From Bifidobacterium breve (GTDB lineage Bacteria; Actinomycetota; Acidimicrobiia; IMCC26256; PALSA-555), in NCBI GenBank assembly GCA_945889545.1, contig CAMDCC010000085.1, forward strand, positions 1-10,013: 10,013 bases of DNA, written 5' to 3'. Positions 1 to 6,576 of this stretch are shown here, in pieces. Numbering within the stretch: position 1 is the first letter of the stretch; each line of letters opens with the position of its first letter. The position numbers were made by a program, and so were the translations under genes. Below the pieces are notes generated by a model. It did no database searches. It was not told the DNA's origin and saw nothing but the letters and a program-made list of their open reading frames with translations.

Positions 1-84
1 GCGAACATCAGACCCGCGTCGCGGACCAATCCCGACCGATCCCTCGATTGGCGGGTCAGCTGGCTCGTCAAGGTGGAGCTGGTA

Positions 85-849
85 TCAGCTCTTTTGGCCG
101 GTGAGGCGGCGCTGCTTGAACTGGGCGCGGATGTAGTCGCGGTTCATCAGCGCGATGAAGTCGATGCTGATCTCCTTCGGGCACGCCGACTCACATTCGC
201 CGTGGTTGGTGCACGAGCCGAAGAAGCGCTCCATCTCATCGACCATCGCGACCACGCGCGACCAACGCTCGGGCTGGCCTTGGGGCAAGAGGTTGAGGTG
301 CTCGATCTTGGCCGCAGTGAAGAGCTGCGCCGCACTGTTCGGGCACGCGGCAACACATGCGCCGCAGCCGATGCACGCAGCAGCATCCATCGCCGCGTCG
401 GCAACTTCCTTGGGAACCGGCGTGAGGTTCGCTTCTTGCGCTGTACCCGTGGGGGCCGTGATGTACCCACCCGCTTCGATGATGCGATCGAACGCCGAAC
501 GGTCGACGCAGAGGTCTTTGATGACGGGAAAAGCTGCGGCACGCCAGGGCTCGACGGTGATCGTGGCGCCGTCGTCGAACTTACGCATATGGAGCTGGCA
601 CGTGGCGGTGCCGCGCTCGGGCCCGTGCGCACGACCGTTGATCATCATGGAGCACGAGCCGCAGATGCCCTCGCGGCAGTCGTGGTCGAAGGCAACCGGC
701 TCCTCACCCTTGGTGATCAGCCGCTCGTTCAGCACATCGAAGAGCTCGAGGAACGACATGTCGGGGCTGACATCGTCGACCTCGTAGATCTGGAACGCGC
801 CGGAGTCCGACGGCCCACCTTGGCGCCAGACGTTGAGCGTGACCTTCAC
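85..849 (-). CDS. sdhB: Succinate dehydrogenase iron-sulfur subunit (SdhB)
   Basis: This 254-residue protein carries electrons from the flavoprotein to the membrane quinone site of complex II, on the cytoplasmic face of the membrane. Seen: a plant-type [2Fe-2S] ligand set C58, C63, C66 and C84 (motif CREGICGSC) in the N-terminal domain. The C-terminal ferredoxin domain has C159, C162, C165 and C169 (CIGCGACVAACP) followed by C213, C219 and C223. By analogy with E. coli SdhB, C159/C162/C165/C223 would bind [4Fe-4S] and C169/C213/C219 would bind [3Fe-4S]. The length is normal. The start is GTG at 849, overlapping the sdhA stop as GTGA, with AGAGG eight bases upstream. It is the last gene of sdhCAB here. 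The gene order and subunit type resemble mycobacterial Sdh1 (Rv0249c-Rv0247c). Fumarate reductase activity cannot be excluded from sequence. Confidence 0.97.
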   Translation of the reverse strand: MKVTLNVWRQGGPSDSGAFQIYEVDDVSPDMSFLELFDVLNERLITKGEEPVAFDHDCREGICGSCSMMINGRAHGPERGTATCQLHMRKFDDGATITVEPWRAAAFPVIKDLCVDRSAFDRIIEAGGYITAPTGTAQEANLTPVPKEVADAAMDAAACIGCGACVAACPNSAAQLFTAAKIEHLNLLPQGQPERWSRVVAMVDEMERFFGSCTNHGECESACPKEISIDFIALMNRDYIRAQFKQRRLTGQKS

Positions 850-2771
850 TTATAAGACCTCTGCGTCGGGTGCGCGTACTCAAACTCGAGCGGCTCCTTG
901 TGGAGCTCGGGCGCAGTGTCGGCGCCCTTGTACTCCCATGCGCCCACGTACGAGAAGTTGTCGTCGTCGCGCATCGCTTCGCCATCTTCGGTCTGGTGCT
1001 CGAGGCGGAAGTGCCCGCCACAGCTCTCTTCACGCTGGAGGGCGTCGAGACACAGGAGCTCGCCGAACTCGAGGAAGTCGGCGACGCGCCCAGCCTTCTC
1101 GAGCGATTGGTTGAACGACTCGTTCTCGCCGAGCACGCGCACATTGCGCCAGAACTCGGAGCGCAGCTCGGGGATCTCCGCGAGCGCCTTCTCGAGGCTC
1201 TCGCGACTACGGGCCATCCCGCAGTGCTCCCACATGATCTTGCCGAGCTCACGATGGAACCAGTCGACCGAGCGTGTGCCCTTCACCGACAGCATCTGGC
1301 GCACCTGATCGGCGACGGCGGTCTCGCTCTCGGTGAACACCGGGTCGTCGGTGGGCACGGGATCGCTGCCGAGCAGCGGCGCGAGGTAGTCGCCGATCGT
1401 GGCGGGCAGCACGAAGTACCCGTCGGCGAGCCCTTGCATGAGCGCGCTCGCACCGAGACGGTTGGCGCCGTGGTCGGAGAAGTTCGCCTCGCCGAGCACG
1501 TAAAGCCCTGGCACGTTCGACATGAGGTTGTAGTCAACCCAGGAGCCACCCATCGTGTAGTGGACGGCGGGGTAGATGCGCATCGGTTGCTTGTATGGGT
1601 CTTCACCTGTGATGCGCTCGTACATCTGCATGAGGTTGTCGTAGCGCTCGTCGATCACGTCGCGTCCGAGCCGGCTGATCGCACCGGTGAGGTCGAGGTA
1701 CACCCCGTTCTTCAACGGGCCGACACCACGACCGGCGTCGACCTCCTTCTTCGATGCGCGGGATGCCACGTCGCGGGGCACGAGGTTGCCGAACGCCGGG
1801 TAGCGACGCTCCAGGTAGTAGTCGCGCTCGGCTTCGGGGATCTGCTCAGCCGGTCGGGAGTCGTCGGACTGCGCGGGCACCCAGATTCGCCCGTCGTTGC
1901 GCAGCGACTCGCTCATGAGCGTGAGCTTCGACTGGAAATCGTCGCTCGCGGGGATGCACGTGGGGTGAATCTGCGTGAAGCACGGGTTCGCCAGGTACGC
2001 GCCCCGCTTGTGCGCGCGCCAGATCGCAGTCACGTTCGAGTTCTTGGCGTTGGTGGAGAGGAAGAAGACGTTGCTGTAGCCGCCGGTCGCGAGCACGACG
2101 GCGTGACCGGAGAATGATCGCACCGCGCCGCTCACGAGGTGGCGGGTGACCACGCCGACGGCTTTACCGTCCTTGATCACGAGGTCGAGCATCTCGGTGC
2201 GCTCGTGCAGCGTGACGTTGCCGAGATGGATCTGGCGCGCCAGCGCTTGGTATGCCCCGAGCAGGAGCTGCTGACCGGTCTGGCCGCGTGCGTAGAACGT
2301 GCGCGACACCTGCGCGCCGCCGAAGGAACGGTTGTCGAGCAGGCCGCCGTACTCCCGCGCGAACGGCACACCCTGTGCGACGCACTGGTCGATGATGTTC
2401 ACGCTCAGCTGCGCGAGCCGGTACACGTTGGCTTCACGCGATCGGTAGTCGCCGCCCTTCACGGTGTCGTAGAAGAGGCGGTACACGCTGTCGCCGTCGT
2501 TGCGGTAGTTCTTTGCGGCGTTGATCCCACCTTGCGCGGCGATGCTGTGAGCGCGCCGCGGCGAGTCGTGGAACGTGATCATCGCGACCTCGTACCCGAG
2601 CTCGCCGAGCGTCGCGGCGGCGGATGCCCCGGCGAGCCCGCTGCCGACCACGATCACCCGGAACTTCCGACGGTTTGACGGGTTCACGAGCTTCACGTCG
2701 AACTTGTGCTGGTCCCACTTCTCTTCAATTGGTCCCGAAGGAACGTGGGAGTCGAACGTGGTGGCTGTCAC
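846..2771 (-). CDS. sdhA: Succinate dehydrogenase flavoprotein subunit (SdhA)
   Basis: This 641-residue catalytic subunit oxidises succinate to fumarate and reduces FAD in the TCA cycle and respiratory chain. Seen: the dinucleotide-binding motif VVGSGLAGAS (GxGxxG at 43-48) and H75 in RRAHSIAAQGG, the expected covalent FAD attachment histidine. Active-site signatures are H269 (TQIHPT), R333 (VPRDVASRA, the proton-transfer arginine by family analogy), H404 (VHYTMGG) and R438 (HGANRLGAS). The C-terminal helical domain and the tail ending in YK are intact. The frame stays open upstream to 3248, but that stretch is the shadow of sdhC. The chosen start is GTG at 2771, which gives the usual N-terminus, overlaps the sdhC stop as GTGA and has an AGGGG element upstream. 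Length and motifs fit the Bacillus/actinobacterial SdhA subfamily rather than the proteobacterial type. Confidence 0.97.
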   Translation of the reverse strand: MTATTFDSHVPSGPIEEKWDQHKFDVKLVNPSNRRKFRVIVVGSGLAGASAAATLGELGYEVAMITFHDSPRRAHSIAAQGGINAAKNYRNDGDSVYRLFYDTVKGGDYRSREANVYRLAQLSVNIIDQCVAQGVPFAREYGGLLDNRSFGGAQVSRTFYARGQTGQQLLLGAYQALARQIHLGNVTLHERTEMLDLVIKDGKAVGVVTRHLVSGAVRSFSGHAVVLATGGYSNVFFLSTNAKNSNVTAIWRAHKRGAYLANPCFTQIHPTCIPASDDFQSKLTLMSESLRNDGRIWVPAQSDDSRPAEQIPEAERDYYLERRYPAFGNLVPRDVASRASKKEVDAGRGVGPLKNGVYLDLTGAISRLGRDVIDERYDNLMQMYERITGEDPYKQPMRIYPAVHYTMGGSWVDYNLMSNVPGLYVLGEANFSDHGANRLGASALMQGLADGYFVLPATIGDYLAPLLGSDPVPTDDPVFTESETAVADQVRQMLSVKGTRSVDWFHRELGKIMWEHCGMARSRESLEKALAEIPELRSEFWRNVRVLGENESFNQSLEKAGRVADFLEFGELLCLDALQREESCGGHFRLEHQTEDGEAMRDDDNFSYVGAWEYKGADTAPELHKEPLEFEYAHPTQRSYK

Positions 2772-3508
2772 GGCCGGACCCCTGCGGTGATGAGGAGCGG
2801 GATGGCCACGTTGCCGGTCGTGATGAGACCGGCGAACCCGATGGCGAACGAGCGGCGCCAGGCGTTGTACCGAGGGTTGTTGAAGCCGAGGCTCTGGAAC
2901 ATCGACCACGCCCCATGGAAGATGTGGGTGCCGAGCGCAAGGTTGGCGACGATGTATGCCACGGCGACCGGTACCCGATCGAAGGTGGCGATGAGGTTGC
3001 GGTACACATTGCCGCTCTCGAAGCCCGGGTTCACGGTGCCGAACGTGAGATCGAGGAGATGGAAGATCAGGAACAGCAGGACGATGACGCCCGTCCACCG
3101 CATGGTGCGTGATGCGAAGCTCGCCGCGGCGTAGTCGCGCGGCGACTTGTACTGCGTGGGGCGAGCGCGGCGGTTGATCATCGTGAGCTGGTAGGCGGCG
3201 ACGATGTGGATCACGAACGCGGCGAGCAACCCCACTCGCATTAGCCACAGCGCCACCTCGCGTGGCAGGGCGGGCTCACCGAGTCTGCGCAGCCAGTCGG
3301 CGTACTCGTTGATGTCTTCCTTGCCGAGGAACACCTTGAGGTTGCCGACCATGTGCGCGAGCACGTAGCCCAGCAACATGATGCCGCTGACCGCCATGAG
3401 CCACTTCTTGGCGACCGCCGATCGGTAGAAGGTGACGATGAAGGGCGGCTGGCGACGGGGCGCGTCCGCAGTCGGCGCGCCGCTCAGTTCCCCCGCGACC
3501 TTCGTCAT
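2768..3508 (-). CDS. sdhC: Succinate dehydrogenase cytochrome b558 membrane anchor (SdhC)
   Basis: This 246-residue integral membrane subunit anchors SdhAB and passes electrons to quinone through heme b. Seen: five hydrophobic segments at about residues 36-56, 86-108, 137-157, 180-203 and 220-241. Histidines fall in the first four helices (H52, H101, H150, and H195 or H198). This is the pattern of the single-polypeptide, two-heme b558 anchor known from Bacillus, so no separate sdhD is expected and none is seen. The start is the ATG at 3508, placed four bases after GGAGG. An in-frame TTG at 3526 would bury that ribosome binding site inside the gene and is unlikely. It is the first gene of the operon, so transcription should begin in 3509-3670. 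Its TGA overlaps the GTG start of sdhA, suggesting coupled translation and balanced subunit supply. Confidence 0.95.
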   Translation of the reverse strand: MTKVAGELSGAPTADAPRRQPPFIVTFYRSAVAKKWLMAVSGIMLLGYVLAHMVGNLKVFLGKEDINEYADWLRRLGEPALPREVALWLMRVGLLAAFVIHIVAAYQLTMINRRARPTQYKSPRDYAAASFASRTMRWTGVIVLLFLIFHLLDLTFGTVNPGFESGNVYRNLIATFDRVPVAVAYIVANLALGTHIFHGAWSMFQSLGFNNPRYNAWRRSFAIGFAGLITTGNVAIPLLITAGVRP

Positions 3509-3670
3509 CGTTCCTCCGGGCCCCAAGGCCGCGATGTGACGCTAGCGCCGGGTCCTGCCGCAACTCGGATTCGGTCGGGGCGTTGCCAGTGTGTCTGGCG
3601 GCGCGTCGCGAGGCCGCTGGTACGCTCCCGCGCCCACCTCCGGCCCAACCCCGCGGAAGGACGCGCACCC
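3509..3670. other. Divergent intergenic region between sdhCAB and the ATPase gene
   Basis: This 162-base gap must hold the promoters for leftward sdhCAB and rightward ATPase transcription. I see no convincing -35/-10 pair. A possible extended -10 for the rightward gene, TGG followed by TACGCT, lies at 3618-3626, but no good -35 precedes it. An inverted repeat, GCCAG-TGTGT-CTGGC at 3585-3599, could be a small operator. A ribosome binding site for the rightward gene, GGAAGGA, is at 3655-3661, nine bases before its ATG. Promoter and operator assignments are weak. Confidence 0.4.
3512..3517 (-). promoter_or_regulatory. Ribosome binding site of sdhC
   Basis: GGAGGA on the minus strand ends three bases before the ATG at 3508. 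It is a near-perfect Shine-Dalgarno match and settles the sdhC start against the upstream in-frame TTG at 3526. Confidence 0.8.
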
Positions 3671-5071
3671 ATGACCCGACCCGGAACTCTCGGTGAGCTT
3701 CGAGCAAGCGGCTGGGTTTCGCGGCCGGTCAAGCAGGAGGTGCGCGAGAACGCGGTGCGCGCCATCTCCGAAGGCCGGTCGGTCGTCGAGGGGGTCGTGG
3801 GGTACGACGACACTGTGCTGCCGCAGCTCGAGAACGCGCTGCTGGCGTCGCACGACGTGATCTTCCTCGGCGAGCGCGGGCAGGCCAAGACCCGCATGAT
3901 CCGCTCGTTGGTCGGGCTGCTCGATGAGTGGATGCCGATCGTGACGGGGAGCGAGATCAACGACGATCCGTACAACCCGATCTCGCACCATGCGCGCATG
4001 TTGGTGGCCGAGCGTGCCGACGAGACGCCGATCGAGTGGGTGCATCGCGACCGGCGCTTCGGCGAGAAGCTCGCCACGCCCGACACGTCGATCGCCGACC
4101 TCATCGGTGAGGTCGACCCGATCAAGGTTGCCGAGGGCCGTTACCTGTCCGACGAGCTCACGATCCACTACGGCCTCGTGCCGCGCACCAACCGCGGCAT
4201 CTTCTCGATCAACGAGCTCCCCGACCTCGCCGAGCGCATCCAGGTGGGTCTGCTGAACGTGCTCGAAGAGCGCGACGTGCAGATTCGTGGCTACAAGATC
4301 CGGCTCCCGCTCGATCTCATGCTCGTGGCGTCGGCGAACCCCGAGGACTACACGAACCGCGGTCGCATCATCACGCCGCTGAAGGACCGGTTCGGTGCGC
4401 AGATCCGCACGCACTACCCGCTCGACGTCGATATCGAGATGGACGTCGTCGAGCAGGAGGCACACATCACCGAGACCGAGGGGCTACGCGTCAGCGTGCC
4501 GCCGTTCATGGCCGAGATCGTGTCGGAGATGAGCCAACAGGCGCGCAAGTCGCCGCACATCAACCAGCGGTCCGGTGTTTCGGTCCGCATGTCGGTGGCG
4601 AACTACGAGACGCTCGTCGCCAATGCCATGCGGCGCGCGCTGCGCAACGGTGAAGAAGAAGTGGTGCCGCGCGTCAGCGACCTGGACGCGCTCGCGCCGA
4701 GCACGGCAGGCAAGATCGAGTTCGAGACGGTCGACGACGGGCGCGAGGAGCAAGTGCTCGACCGCATCGTCAAGGCCGCCGTGCTCGAGACGTTCCGTGC
4801 CAACTGCACACCCGAGAAACTCACCGAGCTCGTGGCCGCATTCGACGAGGGACTCATCATCCACACCGGCGACGACGTTCCCGCGGCCGAGTACGCCAAG
4901 ACCCTGTCGAGCCTTCCGGGGCTGCGCGAGACGCTGGCCGATCTCGAGGTGGCCGAGACACCGGCGGGCGTGGCGTCGGCCGTCGAGTTCGTGCTGGAGG
5001 GCCTGCACCTCTCGAAGCGCTTGAACAAGGATGCGATGGGCGGCAAGACCGCGTACCGCGGCAAGGGATAA
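3671..5071 (+). CDS. MoxR/magnesium chelatase-like AAA+ ATPase (COG1239 type)
   Basis: This 466-residue ATPase resembles the BchI/ChlI subunit of magnesium chelatase and M. tuberculosis Rv0958. Seen: a P-loop GERGQAKT at 67-74, a Walker B-like FSINELPDL at about 178-186, a sensor 1 region VASANPEDY with N223, and an arginine-finger region LKDRFG at 237-242. Two residues are unusual: A72 replaces the glycine before the P-loop lysine, and N181 replaces the usual Walker B aspartate, with E182 kept. The C-terminal half is a helical lid. In related genomes this ATPase sits beside a VWA-domain protein, here found at 6577-8607. Such pairs act as chaperone-like machines that remodel or metallate a client protein. 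There is no sign of chlorophyll or cobalamin synthesis here, so chelatase is a fold label, not a function. The ATG at 3671 with GGAAGGA upstream is preferred to the open frame beginning at 3353. Confidence 0.9.
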   Translation: MTRPGTLGELRASGWVSRPVKQEVRENAVRAISEGRSVVEGVVGYDDTVLPQLENALLASHDVIFLGERGQAKTRMIRSLVGLLDEWMPIVTGSEINDDPYNPISHHARMLVAERADETPIEWVHRDRRFGEKLATPDTSIADLIGEVDPIKVAEGRYLSDELTIHYGLVPRTNRGIFSINELPDLAERIQVGLLNVLEERDVQIRGYKIRLPLDLMLVASANPEDYTNRGRIITPLKDRFGAQIRTHYPLDVDIEMDVVEQEAHITETEGLRVSVPPFMAEIVSEMSQQARKSPHINQRSGVSVRMSVANYETLVANAMRRALRNGEEEVVPRVSDLDALAPSTAGKIEFETVDDGREEQVLDRIVKAAVLETFRANCTPEKLTELVAAFDEGLIIHTGDDVPAAEYAKTLSSLPGLRETLADLEVAETPAGVASAVEFVLEGLHLSKRLNKDAMGGKTAYRGKG

Positions 5072-5083
5072 GGCGTAAGGGGT

Positions 5084-5443
5084 CTAGATCGAGCTCTGCC
5101 GGTCGTAGACGCCGCACGCTTGGTTGGCCAGGCGGTTCACGTTGTCGACCGCCTCCCGCACGTCGGGATCGTCCTTGAGCGAGGGGTCGTCGCCGACGCG
5201 TTCCAACGAGTCGAGGAAGACGTCGGCGTCGGCCTGGATGGACTTCGGCGCCGTACGCGCCAGTTCGGCGACCAGCTCGATCTGCCGATCGATGTCGAGC
5301 TCGCTCTTCTTCTGTTGGCGTGTGATCTCGTTGTCGTAGTTGTCCGCCGCCCGACAGAACGCCTTCGACGCCGTCGGCGTCGAAGACCCCGAACACGCGC
5401 CCAACCCCAACACCACAAGCAAGAGGGGCACGCCGCGTCGCAC
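5084..5443 (-). CDS. Small predicted lipoprotein of unknown function
   Basis: I do not recognise the family of this roughly 119-residue protein. From the GTG at 5443 it begins with two arginines and a hydrophobic stretch ending in the lipobox LGAC, which places the lipid-modified cysteine at residue 17. A short Ser/Thr-rich linker follows, then a mainly helical, charged domain with cysteines at 30 and 110 that could form a disulfide outside the membrane. The start is uncertain. The GTG at 5443 overlaps a GGAGG element. A GTG at 5431 sits 11 bases after that element but would remove both arginines. The frame stays open to 5557, but that extension runs through a repeat element and is improbable. 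Its stop is only 12 bases from the stop of the convergent ATPase gene. It separates that ATPase from its usual VWA partner. Confidence 0.75.
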   Translation of the reverse strand: MRRGVPLLLVVLGLGACSGSSTPTASKAFCRAADNYDNEITRQQKKSELDIDRQIELVAELARTAPKSIQADADVFLDSLERVGDDPSLKDDPDVREAVDNVNRLANQACGVYDRQSSI

Positions 5444-5515
5444 CTCCAGAGTCTCGCCCGTGCGGCCGCTCCACCCCCAACCCGGCCCACCCCCCAATCC
5501 GGCCCCCAAGAACCG

Positions 5516-5566
5516 AGCAAGTGACGCTTTGCCGCGTATTTGGTGGTGAATCGTCACGTGCTCCGT
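5516..5566. repeat. Hairpin repeat element, copy 1 (degenerate)
   Basis: The left arm AGCAAGTGACGCTTTGCC (5516-5533) and loop GCGTATTTGGT (5534-5544) are identical to copy 2 at 6507. The right arm (5545-5562) reads GGTGAATCGTCACGTGCT and differs from the perfect arm at four of 18 positions. The shared sequence runs on through CCGT to 5566, giving 47 of 51 matches to copy 2 in the same orientation. The right arm overlaps the last codons and stop of the minus-strand DUF559-type gene, which may explain its decay. No poly-T tract follows, so a terminator role is doubtful. Confidence 0.9.
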
Positions 5567-6459
5567 TTGCGGAGCGCGTTGCGCACCCGGTCGACCACCG
5601 CGCGTCGTGAGGACTTCGAGGTGAAATGGAGCACGCGCCAGTCCTCGTCTTCGAGATCCATGTCGCGGACGGGGTCGGCATCAAATGCGGTACGCGTGCC
5701 ATGAAATTCCCAGCTGTCGTACTCAATGGCGATCTTGTGCGATGGGTAGGAAAGGTCGAGTTTGTACGTGCGGTTCCCAACTCGTACGCGATGTTGCTGC
5801 TTCGGCCGCGGGAGTCCGGCCTCAACAAGCCAACGAACGAGCTTGGGTTCTGGATCGGAGTCGCCCGGATCGAACCCGGGCAACCGAGCTTCGAGGATCC
5901 CGCGCATGACCGTGCTGCGCCGTCGGCCCTTGTTCGCGAGGTCGAGGAACACTCTCTCCAGTTGCTTGAGCGTCACGAGCTTGCGACGGAGAGCGTCATC
6001 GACCGCTCGTTCGATCGTCCAAGGTGGTGTGCCCCACGTGAGATCGCACAACGTTCGGGCCGGCGTGGTGACTGGGATGCGACCGGTGCGCATGGCGTGT
6101 GCTCGGCCTGTGACAGTCGTGTCGTGGACAATCACGCCGGGGAGTCGAGCTCGGCGCTGCCGCGGGACGGTGATCTCAAGCTGGTCGGGCGCATCGAAGC
6201 CAGCGAAACGCCACAACCATGCAGCCGAGCGGAAGGACGCCATCGCGCCGGCCCCGCCGGCAAGGACTGCGCCAAGCAGTAGCTGCTCCCAGGTTTCTGG
6301 CGTACCAGCAGCTCGGAACACACCAGTTCGCACACTCTCCATGCGCTGGCGGCGCAGCTCCCCGTCGAGTTGCCTCCTCGTGAGAAATTGAAGCGCCTGC
6401 GCGCGCGTGACTAGTCCTAGCTGTCGGCGTTGGATTCGTCGCATCGATGGGTGGGCCAC
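5554..6459 (-). CDS. AbiEi-like HTH plus DUF559 nuclease-fold protein
   Basis: This protein is about 301 residues from GTG 6459, or 296 from ATG 6444. Neither start has a clear ribosome binding site. Seen: an N-terminal segment (about 8-50, LGLVTRAQALQFLTRRQL then VRTGVFRAAG) like the winged-helix N-terminus of AbiEi-type antitoxins. The C-terminal part (about 200-290) looks like DUF559/Vsr-like endonuclease folds: E204, D235 in YKLDLSYP, E246 and D248 in IAIEYDSWEFH, then a D/R/D cluster at 260-266 and WRVLHFT. Proteins with this pairing are common and often multicopy in actinobacteria, with no settled function. No AbiEii-like nucleotidyltransferase toxin lies beside it, so an abortive-infection system is not supported. 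Codon use (many CGA, CTA, AGG and GCT) is less GC-biased than the flanking ATPase and VWA genes, suggesting transfer. Hairpin repeat copies bracket the gene, and its final codons lie inside copy 1. Confidence 0.8.
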   Translation of the reverse strand: MAHPSMRRIQRRQLGLVTRAQALQFLTRRQLDGELRRQRMESVRTGVFRAAGTPETWEQLLLGAVLAGGAGAMASFRSAAWLWRFAGFDAPDQLEITVPRQRRARLPGVIVHDTTVTGRAHAMRTGRIPVTTPARTLCDLTWGTPPWTIERAVDDALRRKLVTLKQLERVFLDLANKGRRRSTVMRGILEARLPGFDPGDSDPEPKLVRWLVEAGLPRPKQQHRVRVGNRTYKLDLSYPSHKIAIEYDSWEFHGTRTAFDADPVRDMDLEDEDWRVLHFTSKSSRRAVVDRVRNALRKRST

Positions 6460-6506
6460 AGGGCCACGACCGACGCGCGGTCATGGTGTGACGGCCTTGC
6501 CTGTCC

Positions 6507-6557
6507 AGCAAGTGACGCTTTGCCGCGTATTTGGTGGCAAAGCGTCACTTGCTCCGT
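6507..6557. repeat. Hairpin repeat element, copy 2 (perfect palindrome)
   Basis: A perfect 18-bp inverted repeat: AGCAAGTGACGCTTTGCC at 6507-6524, loop GCGTATTTGGT at 6525-6535, and GGCAAAGCGTCACTTGCT at 6536-6553, followed by CCGT shared with copy 1. It lies between the divergent starts of the DUF559-type gene (6459) and the VWA gene (6577), ending about 20 bases before the VWA start. It is therefore probably in the VWA leader if transcription starts upstream of it. It could be a REP- or MITE-like repeat, a protein-binding palindrome, or a leader hairpin. The lack of a following T tract and its place between divergent genes argue against a simple terminator. Confidence 0.92.
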
Positions 6558-6576
6558 ATGGGGGTACCGTGGCGGC

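Noticed and set aside
11..57. A terminator downstream of sdhB
   Set aside because: GACCCGC (11-17) pairs with GCGGGTC (51-57), and CCAATC (26-31) with GATTGG (46-51), but the stems are short, compete at one base, have a large loop and lack a T tract.
73..2117. Long plus-strand open frames opposite sdhB and sdhA
   Set aside because: They are antisense shadows of strongly GC3-biased genes with complete family motifs on the minus strand.
2772..3248. An N-terminal extension of SdhA to 800 residues
   Set aside because: It overlaps sdhC in another frame, has no family similarity and ignores the GTGA junction.
3353..3670. An N-terminal extension of the AAA+ ATPase
   Set aside because: It runs across the sdhC start and the intergenic region. 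The ATG at 3671 has a good ribosome binding site and gives a normal length.
5444..5557. An N-terminal extension of the lipoprotein through repeat copy 1
   Set aside because: It would place the signal peptide internally. The lipobox fits a start at 5443 or 5431.
5864..5880. A tRNA T-arm-like string (CCCGGGTTCGATCCGGG on the minus strand)
   Set aside because: It lies inside the DUF559-type gene, the loop would have six rather than seven bases, and no acceptor, D or anticodon arms surround it.
5554..6459. A complete AbiE toxin-antitoxin system
   Set aside because: Only the antitoxin-like HTH is seen. The neighbouring genes are a lipoprotein and a VWA protein, not an AbiEii nucleotidyltransferase.
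5516..6553. Rho-independent terminators formed by the hairpins
   Set aside because: No T tract follows either hairpin on either strand, and copy 2 lies between divergent genes.
5516..6557. A composite transposon or insertion sequence
   Set aside because: No transposase or integrase is encoded between the repeats, and no target-site duplication is visible at their edges.
6430..6576. An N-terminal extension of the VWA protein through the hairpin repeat
   Set aside because: The repeat happens to be open in several frames. The ATG at 6577 begins the basic, family-like N-terminus.
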